A stretch of 37,206 nt of DNA from CAYXRK01 sp964467615 (lineage in GTDB: Bacteria > Hydrogenedentota > Hydrogenedentia > Hydrogenedentales > GCA-2746185): positions 1 to 37,206 of the forward strand of contig CAYXRK010000022.1 in assembly GCA_964467615.1 (NCBI GenBank), in the 5' to 3' direction. Both the position numbers and the translations under genes were made by a program. The stretch's first letter is position 1. The number at the start of each line of letters is the position of its first letter. The notes under the pieces were generated by a model. The model was not told the origin of the DNA. It searched no databases and worked only from the letters and a program-made list of their open reading frames with translations. Positions 9,947 through 18,224 of this stretch are shown here, one piece after another.

Positions 9947-10642
9947 ATGAACAAACCTCATCGCCCATCCCAACGCCACGCGCCCAAGGGTGTCATCATT
10001 CTTTACGAAGACCGTGATCTCCTTATCGTCGACAAGCCACCCGGCCTCCTCACCGTCGGGACCGATCGGATCACGATGAACACGCTCTATTCGAAGCTGA
10101 CCGATTTCGTTCGCAAGGGAAACTCGAAGTCGCGCGAGCGCGTATTCATCGTCCATCGGCTTGATCGAGATGTGTCCGGCGTGATCGTTTTCGCGCGAAA
10201 CGAACAGGCGAAATTCAAGCTGCAAGAGAACTGGGACAACGCGGACAAGCGCTATCTCGCCGTCGTGCATGGGAACATGCCGTTGCCATCCGGCACACTC
10301 TCTTCCTATCTCGACGAAACGAAGGCCCATGTCGTCTACTCGACCAAGGACCCCAAAAAGGGAAAGCTTTCGGAGACCGCGTATACCGTGCTCGAGGCAA
10401 GCGCGCTGTACAGCCTCCTCGAAGTCCGATTGCTCACCGGCCGAAAGCACCAAATCCGCGTGCACCTGTCCGAGGCGCAGCATCCTATTGTCGGCGACAA
10501 GAAATACGGCAAAGCGGGCGACTCGCAAAAGCGCATCGCGTTGCACGCCAAATCGCTAGCGTTTGCTCATCCGTTTTCGGGTAAACCGGTGTCGTTCGAA
10601 ACCCTGACGCCACCGTTCTTTGAACACTTGATGGCGAAATGA
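9947..10642 (+). CDS. RluA-family RNA pseudouridine synthase
   Basis: A 231-residue enzyme that isomerises uridine to pseudouridine in rRNA or tRNA. The catalytic Asp lies in the family motif VHRLDRDVSGVIVFAR. The motif GRKHQIRVHLSEAQHPIVGD, typical of RluA-type enzymes, follows. There is no S4 RNA-binding domain, so it is the short single-domain form, as in RluA or TruC. The target site cannot be told from sequence. It begins 6 bases after the nuclease stop codon. Confidence 0.92.
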   Translation: MNKPHRPSQRHAPKGVIILYEDRDLLIVDKPPGLLTVGTDRITMNTLYSKLTDFVRKGNSKSRERVFIVHRLDRDVSGVIVFARNEQAKFKLQENWDNADKRYLAVVHGNMPLPSGTLSSYLDETKAHVVYSTKDPKKGKLSETAYTVLEASALYSLLEVRLLTGRKHQIRVHLSEAQHPIVGDKKYGKAGDSQKRIALHAKSLAFAHPFSGKPVSFETLTPPFFEHLMAK

Positions 10643-10708
10643 CGCCGAATCCGGGGTTTGTCACTTCCCACCGCGTTCCCCAGTCTAATTCCAGCGCCGC
10701 GGCCCGCG

Positions 10709-10738
10709 TTGACGCTATTTTCCGTGCGGGCGTAGAAT
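10709..10738 (+). promoter_or_regulatory. Sigma70-like promoter for the NfeD/FloA cluster
   Basis: TTGACG (10709-10714) and TAGAAT (10733-10738) are separated by 18 bases. They lie about 70 bases before the chosen NfeD start, in the 164-base gap after the pseudouridine synthase. Both boxes are close to consensus. Confidence 0.6.
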
Positions 10739-10806
10739 AGAAGCGCGCGCGCGAATGTAGAGGTATCGGGGCGCAACTTCCCGCGTGAAGAAGGGTGATT
10801 CATCCC

Positions 10807-12417
10807 ATGAGATACGCCGTCGCACCATTGATGTGCGTGTTCGCTTTTGTCGCCAGTGCTCAGGACGCCTCGAACGTCGTGGTCGTCTGTCCGGTGAATG
10901 GCGTGATCGACGAGGGCGTCGCCGTGGTCGTCGAACGCGCGCTAGACGAAGCCCGCGACCTAAACGCCAAGGCAATCATCTTCCGAATCGACACGCCCGG
11001 CGGTCTAGTCGACGCCGCCATCCGCATCACCACAGCGATCCAAAAGGCGCCCTGCACGACCATCGCCTACATCGAAGGCATGGGCGCGATATCCGCGGGC
11101 GCTCTCATTAGCTACGCGTGCGACCATCTCGTCATGACCCCCGGCTCGAACATCGGCGCAGCTACCCCCGTCATCCCCTCGGCCGAGGGCATGAAACCTC
11201 TGGGCGAAAAAGAAACCTCTTTCGTCCGCGCCAAGATGCGCGCGCTCGCCGAAAGCAACGGACATAATCCCTCCATCGCCGAGGCGATGGTCGACAAGGA
11301 CATCGAGCTGCGGGGGAAGCGCGACGAATCCGGGAGCTACGTCGTGTACGCCATCCAACGTGTCGGCGACCCCAAGGATGAAGCGGCCGAAGAGGCTGCT
11401 ACCCAACAACGTCCTGAGCCGACACCCGTCGAAAAAATTCTCGAGGCCGCGGGTGTCCCTGCCGTCCCGATTGCGACACCCCAAGCGCCCGCCGAGCCGG
11501 TCGGGACCGTAGACGGCACAAGGTCGGAACCGGGGATCATCGTGTTTGAAGACGGCAGCGAACTCGTCCTTCCGAGCGGGAAGCTGCTCACGCTCACGCC
11601 CGACGAGGCGAAGAAGTACGGCGTAATCAAATTCGAGCCAACGAAGCTGGAAGATGTCGCCGAGTTTCTTCAGTTCGGTCCCGTGACGTATCACGAAATC
11701 GTGCCCAACTGGGCCGAGAAATTTTTCCGTTGGGTGACGAGCCCGGCCGTGGCCGGACTGCTGTTGATGCTTGGCATTGGCGGACTTTACCTCGAGATCA
11801 AAGCCCCTGGCCTCAGCGTCCCCGGCATTCTCGGGGTCGCCTGTCTCGCGCTGTTCTTCGGCTCGCACTACATCATCGGTCTGGCCGACGTCATCGACAT
11901 CGTTCTCGTCCTCACCGGAATCATCCTCGTGCTCGTGGAGATATTTGTGCTGCCCGGTTTCGGTCTCGCGGGCGGCATCGGGATCGCGTGCATCGCAGTT
12001 GGCGTCTACCTATCGCTGGTCAACTTCACCATCCCCGAGTTCAGCTGGGAATTCGACCGCCTTTGGAACGCAGTCACCTCGATGGCAGTCGCCTGCGCCT
12101 CCTTCATTGTTTTCGTCGTCGCTACGTGGCGGATACTGCCGCACACGCCCTTGTATAGCCGCCTGGTCCAGACGGGGACCCAAGACGTCGAAGACGGGTT
12201 TACCGTCCAACCCGCCGAAGTCATTCTCAGCGCCATCGGGCTCGAAGGCGTCGCTTCCTCCATGCTCCGGCCCGCCGGTAAGGGAAGGTTCCATGGCCGC
12301 ACCTACGACATCATCAGCCACGGCGACTTCGTCGCGCCGGGCACGCCCGTGCGAATCGTCGAAGTAGACGGCAACCGTTACGTCGTGGATCCGATCGAAG
12401 AGGCCAAGGCCTCATGA
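10807..12417 (+). CDS. Long NfeD-family membrane-bound serine protease (ClpP-class)
   Basis: A 536-residue protein of the NfeD/STOPP type, which works with stomatin or flotillin-like proteins in membrane organisation or turnover. I chose the ATG at 10807 over a GTG at 10795 because it gives a compact signal peptide (ending VASA-QD). Residues about 22-220 are the ClpP-like protease domain. GMGAISAGAL holds the candidate nucleophile Ser96, and Lys135 is suitably placed for the Ser-Lys dyad known in PH1510. A Pro/Ala-rich linker (about 190-230) precedes several membrane helices (about 300-440). The C-terminus (about 450-530) is the NfeD OB-fold, with VEVDGNRYVVDP. It is first in a cluster that ends with FloA, and overlaps the next gene by 4 bases (ATGA). 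Confidence 0.92.
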   Translation: MRYAVAPLMCVFAFVASAQDASNVVVVCPVNGVIDEGVAVVVERALDEARDLNAKAIIFRIDTPGGLVDAAIRITTAIQKAPCTTIAYIEGMGAISAGALISYACDHLVMTPGSNIGAATPVIPSAEGMKPLGEKETSFVRAKMRALAESNGHNPSIAEAMVDKDIELRGKRDESGSYVVYAIQRVGDPKDEAAEEAATQQRPEPTPVEKILEAAGVPAVPIATPQAPAEPVGTVDGTRSEPGIIVFEDGSELVLPSGKLLTLTPDEAKKYGVIKFEPTKLEDVAEFLQFGPVTYHEIVPNWAEKFFRWVTSPAVAGLLLMLGIGGLYLEIKAPGLSVPGILGVACLALFFGSHYIIGLADVIDIVLVLTGIILVLVEIFVLPGFGLAGGIGIACIAVGVYLSLVNFTIPEFSWEFDRLWNAVTSMAVACASFIVFVVATWRILPHTPLYSRLVQTGTQDVEDGFTVQPAEVILSAIGLEGVASSMLRPAGKGRFHGRTYDIISHGDFVAPGTPVRIVEVDGNRYVVDPIEEAKAS

Positions 12418-12713
12418 ACGTTCGCCAATCGCTAATCAATCTGCTTCAAAGTTTGCTCGCCGACACGATGGTCCTCCATCAGCAAGGCGCGGGTTACTAC
12501 AGTTGCACCCCCATCGTCCGCCGTTACAACAAGTTGCTGGATCAAGCAGCGTCGCTCTTCCCCCAAGCGAACGGCCTGTTCTCGACGTTCCAAAAAATCG
12601 AGGAACACGACCCGAAAGACCCCGCGGACAAAATGATCGTCATGCAGGAACTCCGCATCGAAATCGGCCAACTCGTAACGCTGCTCCAATCTCTCGCCGA
12701 GGAAACCGCCTAA
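12414..12713 (+). CDS. Small unknown cytoplasmic protein inside the NfeD/FloA cluster
   Basis: A 99-residue protein I do not recognise. It has no signal peptide or membrane helix and looks helical (LLQSLLADTMVLHQQGAGYY near the start, a possible coil near the end). Its start overlaps the upstream NfeD stop (ATGA) and its stop overlaps the next gene's start (TAATG), so it is coupled on both sides. That coupling supports it as a real gene and suggests a role alongside the two NfeD proteins. No catalytic motif is visible. Confidence 0.8.
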   Translation: MNVRQSLINLLQSLLADTMVLHQQGAGYYSCTPIVRRYNKLLDQAASLFPQANGLFSTFQKIEEHDPKDPADKMIVMQELRIEIGQLVTLLQSLAEETA

Positions 12714-13204
12714 TGATGTACGTCGCGGTCTTGTTCGCGGCCGGCATCGTGTTGATCCTCGCGGAATTCGTCATACCCGGCGCCGTGATCGGGGTCCTCG
12801 GCTTCTCCTGCATCGTGGCGAGCGTCGTCCTCGGTTGGACTTGGTTTCCCGAGTACGGCATCTTCATCTTGCTGGGCGAAATAATCGGATTGGGTCTGGC
12901 GATCGCCTTCGGGATATACCTCATGTCGCGCTCCCGCGTCGGGCGGGTCCTCGTCCAAAAAGGCGTCCAACGCAAAGATGAAGGATACGCGTCGCCCCAA
13001 GAAGATCCCGCGCTTATCGGGCGCGAAGGGGAAGCGCATTCCGCGCTTCGGCCCGCGGGCGTAATCATGGTGGACGGTCGCCGCATTGACGCCGTTTCTT
13101 CCGGCACGTTTATCAATCAAGGCGTCAGGGTCCGCGTTATCGACGTCGAGGGGCATCGCGTCGTCGTCGAGGAATCCGCCGGGAATCCCCGAGCCGCGCG
13201 GTAG
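12713..13204 (+). CDS. Short NfeD-family membrane protein
   Basis: A 163-residue protein with two or three N-terminal membrane helices (about 3-75, including LAEFVIPGAVIGVLGF) and a C-terminal NfeD OB-fold (about 100-155, with VDGRRIDAVSSG and VIDVEGHRVVVEE). It lacks the protease domain of the long NfeD upstream, so it matches the short NfeD class that partners FloA-type flotillins. The start is one of two adjacent ATG codons (12713 or 12716), set by the TAATG overlap with the small gene before it. An upstream in-frame extension reads through that small gene and is not credible. Confidence 0.9.
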   Translation: MMYVAVLFAAGIVLILAEFVIPGAVIGVLGFSCIVASVVLGWTWFPEYGIFILLGEIIGLGLAIAFGIYLMSRSRVGRVLVQKGVQRKDEGYASPQEDPALIGREGEAHSALRPAGVIMVDGRRIDAVSSGTFINQGVRVRVIDVEGHRVVVEESAGNPRAAR

Positions 13205-13209
13205 CCGCC

Positions 13210-13554
13210 ATGAGCCCCGTCGCTTCATTCGTACTCGTTTTTTTCCTCGGGGTGTTCTTCGTAATTGTCCCCGCCATGGTCGGATATCTCTATTTCTCCC
13301 GCCTTTTCTACCGTTCCCTCAAAGCGCAACACCCCGTGCCTCTTGGCCGCATCCTCGGCATGACGTTTCGTGGCCTCAAGCCCCACCGCGTAGTGGACGC
13401 GTACCTCCGAGCCCGCCAGTCCGGCCTCGATGTCTCGCTCGCCCAAGCCGAGGACCTGAGTAAAACCTGCACCAGCACCGAGCAAATCGTCACCCGACTT
13501 ACCGAACAAAACCAGCCGCCCAGTGGTAGTACCGCCAACGCGCCAAACACCTAA
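13210..13554 (+). CDS. FloA-like N-terminal mini-protein (membrane hairpin plus first SPFH segment)
   Basis: A 114-residue protein between the short NfeD and FloA. Residues 5-30 are strongly hydrophobic. Residues 43-99 align without gaps to residues 43-99 of the FloA encoded next. G50, M51, R54, P58, V62, D63 and G72 fall at the same numbers in both proteins. After about residue 100 it ends in a short Ser/Pro/Asn tail, so it lacks the rest of the SPFH domain and the coiled coil. It could be a truncated duplicate, or a working partner that caps or regulates FloA assembly. It starts 6 bases after the NfeD stop and has no internal frameshift, so I regard it as a real gene. Confidence 0.82.
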   Translation: MSPVASFVLVFFLGVFFVIVPAMVGYLYFSRLFYRSLKAQHPVPLGRILGMTFRGLKPHRVVDAYLRARQSGLDVSLAQAEDLSKTCTSTEQIVTRLTEQNQPPSGSTANAPNT

Positions 13555-13625
13555 CGTGCGCGGGGCCTCCTTTCTAAGGTAGTCTCCCCGCAAGCTAAAC
13601 ACACTCGACCAAGAAGGACGGAAAA

Positions 13626-14636
13626 ATGACAGGCATTCAACTCTTTCTAATGATTCTCTTCGTTGCCGCGAGTATCGCCGTGCTGATTTTTCTTGGCGTA
13701 TTCATTTCATTCTTCCGCATTTGGATTCGCGCGTGGTCGGCCGGCGCGGGGGTCACATTTCTGAACCTCATCGGCATGAAGCTCCGCAAGGTCAATCCAA
13801 ACATCATCGTTGATAGCCGCATCATGGCCGTCAAGGCGGGCATAGCCGTTACGACCGACGAAATCGAAACGCACTACCTCGCGGGCGGCCACGTCATCCG
13901 CGTTACTCAAGCCCTCATCGCCGCCACCAAGGCAAACATCAAACTTAACTGGCAGCACGCGACCGCCATCGACCTCGCCGGCCGCGACGTCCTCGACGCG
14001 GTGCAAACCTCCGTGCTGCCCAAGGTCATCGATTGCCCGGACCCCTCGAAGGGGCCGGATACCGTCTCCGCCGTCGCCATGGACGGCATCCAGATCAAGG
14101 CCAAGGCCCGCGTTACCGTCCGCACGAACATCAACAGCCTCGTCGGCGGCGCGACCGAGGAGACCATCATCGCCCGCGTCGGCGAGGGCATCGTCACGAC
14201 CATCGGCTCCGCGCAGTCCCACAAAAAAGTGCTCGAGAACCCCGACTCGATCTCCAAAGTCGTGCTCGCGCGCGGTCTCGATTCCGGCACCGCGTTCGAG
14301 ATCCTCTCGATCGATATCGCCGACGTGGACGTGGGCGACAACATCGGCGCGCAACTCCAAATGAAACAGGCCGAGGCCGACAAAAACATCGCCCAGGCCC
14401 GCGCCGAGGAACGCCGCGCGATGGCCTTCGCCCGCGAACAGGAAATGCGCGCCCAAGTCATGGAGATGCGCGCCAAACTCGTGCAGGCGGAGGCCGAAAT
14501 ACCCAAGGCGATCGCGGAGGCGTTTCGCAGCGGCCATCTCGGTATCATGGATTACTACCGCATGAAGAACATCATGGCCGACACCGACATGCGCGAATCC
14601 ATCTCGAAGGGCGACGCCGAACCGGAAAAGAAATAG
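13626..14636 (+). CDS. floA: FloA flotillin-like membrane scaffold protein
   Basis: A 336-residue FloA/YqfA homologue, normal in length. In Bacillus these proteins form membrane foci that organise functional microdomains. A membrane hairpin (about 8-36) is followed by the SPFH domain, with GMKLRKVNPN, the YLAGGHVIRVTQALIAA segment, LAGRDVLDAVQ, and VGEGIVTTIGSAQSHKKVLE. The C-terminal EA-rich coiled coil (about 245-300, MKQAEADKNIAQARAEERR) and the end YYRMKNIMADTDMR are characteristic. The start has GAAGGA 7 bases upstream. A weak hairpin (GCGGGG 13560-13565 with CCCCGC 13586-13591) lies in the 71-base gap before it and might set its level apart from the upstream genes. Confidence 0.96.
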   Translation: MTGIQLFLMILFVAASIAVLIFLGVFISFFRIWIRAWSAGAGVTFLNLIGMKLRKVNPNIIVDSRIMAVKAGIAVTTDEIETHYLAGGHVIRVTQALIAATKANIKLNWQHATAIDLAGRDVLDAVQTSVLPKVIDCPDPSKGPDTVSAVAMDGIQIKAKARVTVRTNINSLVGGATEETIIARVGEGIVTTIGSAQSHKKVLENPDSISKVVLARGLDSGTAFEILSIDIADVDVGDNIGAQLQMKQAEADKNIAQARAEERRAMAFAREQEMRAQVMEMRAKLVQAEAEIPKAIAEAFRSGHLGIMDYYRMKNIMADTDMRESISKGDAEPEKK

Positions 14637-14664
14637 CGGCCAAACGACAACACAGGCAATCCCG

Positions 14665-15369
14665 ATGGACAACGTCATAGCGGTCGTCTTGTTTCTGGTG
14701 TTCATAGTTGGCGGGCTGATAAAGAATTACCGCGATACACAGCAATCGCAACAACGCGCGAACGAACGCCGTTTGCGCAAGGAAGACCTCCCCGAAGCCA
14801 CGCGCCGACTCTACGGCGACGAGTCCGTCGCCCCGCGTACGGCGACCGCCCGCGAGGCCACTCCCCGTCAAGGCGAGATGCCTCCGTCCTTGCCCACTCC
14901 GCGGCCGCAACTCGACCCCGCCGCCGAAACCGCGCGCGAATTATTCGAGACGCTCTTCGGAGAGACGACCGTCGAGCGCCAGCCCGCGCAATTGCCGCAG
15001 CCCGTGCGACCCGCGCCTCAACGGCGCGAACAATCTCCGCCGAAACGCCCGGCGCGTCCCGTCGTAGTCCAGCACCGCGAACCCCAAGCATCGCGTCCCG
15101 CCGCCCCGACGGTACTCGCACAACGCCAACGAATGGTCCCGATCGAAACTCGGGAAGGCGCTTCGCCACCGGCGCCCTCGCCAAAACCAAAGCGGGACCG
15201 CGCCACCGCCGCGCCGGTCGCCGCGTCGGTTCCCGCCCAAGAGCAACGCCTGTTCGACTTCCGCCTCGGCTCGAAGCACGAGGTCCGCCGCGCCTTCGTC
15301 CTCGCCGAAATACTCGGCCAACCCCGCGCCTACCGGCCCTTCACCGGTTCATTCGACGAGCGCCGCTAA
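14665..15369 (+). CDS. Proline-rich single-pass membrane protein of unknown function, after FloA
   Basis: A 234-residue protein with one N-terminal membrane helix (about 4-20, VIAVVLFLVFIVGGLI). A long Pro/Arg/Ala/Gln-rich, probably disordered region (about 50-200) follows. The C-terminal segment includes RRAFVLAEILGQPRAYRP, a pattern I associate with small proteins encoded in Planctomycete-type genomes but cannot assign to a named family. It begins 28 bases after FloA on the same strand and is probably the last gene of the cluster. In Bacillus the FloA operon also ends with a small unknown gene (yqfB), but I see no clear similarity to claim. Confidence 0.8.
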   Translation: MDNVIAVVLFLVFIVGGLIKNYRDTQQSQQRANERRLRKEDLPEATRRLYGDESVAPRTATAREATPRQGEMPPSLPTPRPQLDPAAETARELFETLFGETTVERQPAQLPQPVRPAPQRREQSPPKRPARPVVVQHREPQASRPAAPTVLAQRQRMVPIETREGASPPAPSPKPKRDRATAAPVAASVPAQEQRLFDFRLGSKHEVRRAFVLAEILGQPRAYRPFTGSFDERR

Positions 15370-15382
15370 AGTAGCGCCCGCT

Positions 15383-15412
15383 CAGTAGCGCCCGCCTCGA
15401 CGAGGCCGGCGC
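15383..15412 (+). repeat. REP-like hairpin repeat, copy 1
   Basis: CAGTAGCGCC leads into a stem (GCGCC-C-GCCTC, loop GAC, GAGGC-C-GGCGC; 15388-15412). The same layout occurs at 23744-23773 with different but still paired stem bases. A partial extra copy of the lead (GTAGCGCCCGCT) lies just upstream at 15371. It sits directly after a stop codon but has no U-run, so it looks like an interspersed structured repeat rather than a plain terminator. Confidence 0.6.
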
Positions 15413-15461
15413 GCGCATTGTAAACAAGCCCCCATTTTGCGTGCAGCCCTTCCGCGAATCG

Positions 15462-15467
15462 TATGCT
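15462..15467 (+). promoter_or_regulatory. Possible -10 box (TATGCT) for the XPB-type helicase gene
   Basis: TATGCT lies 13 bases before the ATG at 15481, with a poor TTGCGT 19 bases upstream. If used, transcripts would be nearly leaderless. This favours the 15481 start over the ATG at 15463, which would fall inside the box. No good ribosome site precedes either ATG. Confidence 0.3.
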
Positions 15468-15480
15468 AGACTCCCGCGCC

Positions 15481-17160
15481 ATGCTTGAACGAGACCTGAG
15501 ACCCGTCATCGTCCAATCGGACCGCTCCATCTTGATGGAGACCGACGGCCCCCTGTTCGAGGACGCCCGCGACGCGATCGCCGCGTTCGCCGAACTCATC
15601 AAGTCGCCCGAGCATATTCACACGTATCGCATCACGCCGCTCTCGCTCTGGAACGCCGCCGCCGCGGGCATGACCGCCGATGAGATCCTCGTCTCGCTCA
15701 CCAAGTTCAGCAAGTACGAAGTCCCCGCCAACATCATCACCGAAATACGCGAGACTGTCTCGCGTTATGGCCGCCTCAAGCTTTACAAAATGGAGGACGG
15801 CCAACTCGTCATCGAATCCGACGACTCCCTCCTCGTCACCGAGCTGCTCAACCACAAGGACATCCAGCCCTACGTCACCGGCACGCCCGACCTTAAACGC
15901 ATATTCGTCAAACCCGGCGACCGCGGCAACATCAAAAGCGTCCTCATCAAAATCGGCTTTCCGGTCGAAGACCTCGCCGGCTACGTCGAAGGCGCGCCGC
16001 TAAAGCTCGAATGGCGCAAAGAGGCCCTTTCCGGAAAGCCCTTCGCCACGCGTAAGTATCAGGTCGAATCCATCGACGCCTTCTACATGCGCGGCTCGAA
16101 CCACGGCGGCAGTGGCGTCGTCGTGCTGCCCTGCGGCGCGGGAAAAACCGTCGTCGGCATCGGCTGCATTCACGCCCTCCAAACCCAGACGCTCGTCCTC
16201 ACCACCAACACCGTCGCCCTCCGCCAATGGATAAGCGAACTCATCGACAAGACGACGCTCACCGAAGACCAAATCGGCGAATACAGCGGCGACTCGAAGG
16301 AGATCAAACCGATCACCGTCGCCACCTATCAAGTGCTCACGTACCGAAAAACGAAGGACAGCCCCTTCGTCCACTTCGGCCTCTTCGATCAAGGCAACTG
16401 GGGCCTCATCGTCTACGATGAAGTCCACCTCCTCCCCGCGCCCGTCTTCCGCGCGACCGCCTCGCTCCAAGCCCGCCGCCGCATCGGCCTCACCGCCACG
16501 CTCGTCCGCGAAGACGCCCGCGAGGACGAGGTCTTTTCGCTCATCGGCCCGAAGAAATACGACGTCCCGTGGAAAGTCCTCGAGAAGCAAGGCTGGATCG
16601 CGCAGGCCATCTGCCACGAAGTCCGCGTCCCGCTGCCCGAAGAGGAACGCTACCGCTACGCCATCGCCGACAAGCGAAGCAAGTTCCGCATCGCATCGAC
16701 GAACCCCGTCAAGGACAGCGTCGTCGAGCGCCTTGTACTCAAACACAAAGACGACAACGTCCTCGTGATCGGCCAATACCTCGACCAGCTTAGGGTGCTC
16801 CAAAAGCGCTTCAAAGCGCCCATCATCACTGGCCAAACCAGCACGCGCGAACGCGAACGCCTCTACGGCGCGTTCCGTAAAGGCGACGAAAAACTCCTCA
16901 TCGTCTCCAAGGTCGCCAACTTCGCCATCGACCTCCCCGACGCCAACGTCGCCATCCAAGTCTCCGGCACCTTCGGCTCCCGCCAGGAAGAAGCCCAACG
17001 CCTAGGCCGCATCCTCCGCCCCAAACTCGAAGGCGCCGTCGCCCACTTCTACTCCCTCGTCTCCCGCGATACCTGCGACCAAGACTACAGCGTAAAACGC
17101 CAACTTTTCCTCACCGAACAAGGCTACCGCTACGAAATCCTAAACGCCGACCAAGTGTGA
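15481..17160 (+). CDS. XPB/Ssl2-type DNA helicase
   Basis: A 559-residue SF2 helicase related to archaeal and eukaryotic XPB, a 3'-5' DNA translocase of repair and transcription. It acts in the cytoplasm on DNA. The N-terminal region (1-180) resembles the damage-recognition part of the family. Walker A is PCGAGKT (217-223). The Walker B box is DEVH (313-316). The XPB-specific RED motif is R343-E344-D345. Motif VI is QRLGRILRP (506-514). All helicase motifs are intact and the length is usual for bacterial members. No Bax1-type nuclease partner is adjacent. An ATG at 15463 would add six residues; I prefer 15481 because family similarity begins close to it (RPVIVQSDRS). Confidence 0.93.
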   Translation: MLERDLRPVIVQSDRSILMETDGPLFEDARDAIAAFAELIKSPEHIHTYRITPLSLWNAAAAGMTADEILVSLTKFSKYEVPANIITEIRETVSRYGRLKLYKMEDGQLVIESDDSLLVTELLNHKDIQPYVTGTPDLKRIFVKPGDRGNIKSVLIKIGFPVEDLAGYVEGAPLKLEWRKEALSGKPFATRKYQVESIDAFYMRGSNHGGSGVVVLPCGAGKTVVGIGCIHALQTQTLVLTTNTVALRQWISELIDKTTLTEDQIGEYSGDSKEIKPITVATYQVLTYRKTKDSPFVHFGLFDQGNWGLIVYDEVHLLPAPVFRATASLQARRRIGLTATLVREDAREDEVFSLIGPKKYDVPWKVLEKQGWIAQAICHEVRVPLPEEERYRYAIADKRSKFRIASTNPVKDSVVERLVLKHKDDNVLVIGQYLDQLRVLQKRFKAPIITGQTSTRERERLYGAFRKGDEKLLIVSKVANFAIDLPDANVAIQVSGTFGSRQEEAQRLGRILRPKLEGAVAHFYSLVSRDTCDQDYSVKRQLFLTEQGYRYEILNADQV

Positions 17161-17192
17161 GGCGCGACAATCCCACCGTCATTCCCAACGCG

Positions 17193-18224
17193 TCAGCCCA
17201 TCGTTTCCGGGAGGAGTTCGTTCAGCCGCGCCCGGTTTGGCGTGTGGGCGAGCGAGTGCAGTCCGAGTTCCTTGGAAATGGCCTCACACACCAGAAGCGC
17301 GCGCACGCTATTGCCGCGCTCGTCGAGTGCCGGTGAAAAAACGGCAATGGCCATCATGCGCGGTACGACGACGACGACGCCCCCTCCCACCCCGCTCTTC
17401 GCAGGCAATCCCACTCGATAGGACCATTCGCCGGTGTAGTCGTACATGCCGCAGGAGTACATGACGCTGAGCACGTCCTGAACGTAGTCCGGCGCCAGCG
17501 CCTGCTCACCCGTCACGGGGTTCACGCCGCCGTTTGCGAGCGTCGCGCCCATGACGGCGAGGTCGTGCGCAGTGACCAGCACCGAGCACTGCTGGAAATA
17601 CAGATCGAGCGTCTCGTCGACGTTCGGATCAATCATCCCGAAATTGAGCATGAAATGCGCAAGCGCGCGGTTCCGGTGGCCGGTCGTCCGTTCTGATGTA
17701 TAGACCGCCATGTCGACCGCCAATGGCCGGCCGGCGTATCGCGCGAACATGGCCCCCAACCGGTTGAACCGCTCCGTCACGTGCGCGCCCTTGACGAGCC
17801 CCGCGGTCGCGATCGCGCCTGCGTTGACCATCGGGTTTTGCGGCCGGCCGGATTTGGCGTCAAGCTTGATGATCGAGTTGAATGCGTCCCCCGTCGGTTC
17901 CACGCCGACGCGGCTGAGCGTGCGATCGCGGCCATTGTCCTCCAGCGCAAGCCCATACATGAAGGGCTTGGAGACGGACTGGATCGTGAAGTTCTGCCGG
18001 CAATCGCCTATCTCGTAGGTCTGACCGTTGACGGTCGTGACGGCAATGCCGAACCAATCCGGATTGGCCTTTGCTAGTTCCGGAATGTAGTCGGCGACAC
18101 GGCCCTCCGATACGCCCGAGAAGCGGGCGTGAAGCTCCTTCAGATACGTCCGGAACGGCGATGCCGCGCTCTTGATCCCGCTCAGCAGAGCGCCGACTTG
18201 CGAGGAAGTTTCTCGTGGACTCAT
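17193..18224 (-). CDS. glsA: Glutaminase (GlsA family)
   Basis: A 343-residue enzyme hydrolysing glutamine to glutamate and ammonia. It has the beta-lactamase-like serine fold. The Ser-x-x-Lys of the active site is seen in QSVSKPF (S83, K86). The substrate-binding PMVNAGAI follows (N134). Later motifs include CGMYDYTGEWSYRVGLPAKSG and a glycine-rich GVGGG loop. It is longer at the N-terminus than E. coli YbaS or YneH but has no extra recognisable domain. Its start overlaps the end of the MinD-like ATPase gene by 4 bases (ATGA), so it is the last gene of a coupled three-gene operon. That setting suggests its activity is tied to a signalling or positioning process rather than being simple housekeeping, which is inference. 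Confidence 0.95.
   Translation of the reverse strand: MSPRETSSQVGALLSGIKSAASPFRTYLKELHARFSGVSEGRVADYIPELAKANPDWFGIAVTTVNGQTYEIGDCRQNFTIQSVSKPFMYGLALEDNGRDRTLSRVGVEPTGDAFNSIIKLDAKSGRPQNPMVNAGAIATAGLVKGAHVTERFNRLGAMFARYAGRPLAVDMAVYTSERTTGHRNRALAHFMLNFGMIDPNVDETLDLYFQQCSVLVTAHDLAVMGATLANGGVNPVTGEQALAPDYVQDVLSVMYSCGMYDYTGEWSYRVGLPAKSGVGGGVVVVVPRMMAIAVFSPALDERGNSVRALLVCEAISKELGLHSLAHTPNRARLNELLPETMG

Noticed and set aside
12503..12712. N-terminal extension of the short NfeD gene
   Set aside because: The added frame lies inside the coupled 99-residue gene and gives a Pro/Arg-rich peptide with no family similarity; the ATG at 12713 precedes a good membrane helix.
13560..13591. Rho-independent terminator before floA
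   Set aside because: Only a 6-base stem with a 20-base loop and no U-run; mentioned under floA as a weak hairpin only.
16000..16998. Long open frame antisense to the XPB-type helicase (and similar frames antisense to the RND, FloA and sulfatase genes)
   Set aside because: These are reflections of strong codon bias in GC-rich genes; their translations are low-complexity Asp/Glu/Val- or Arg-rich with no recognisable domain.
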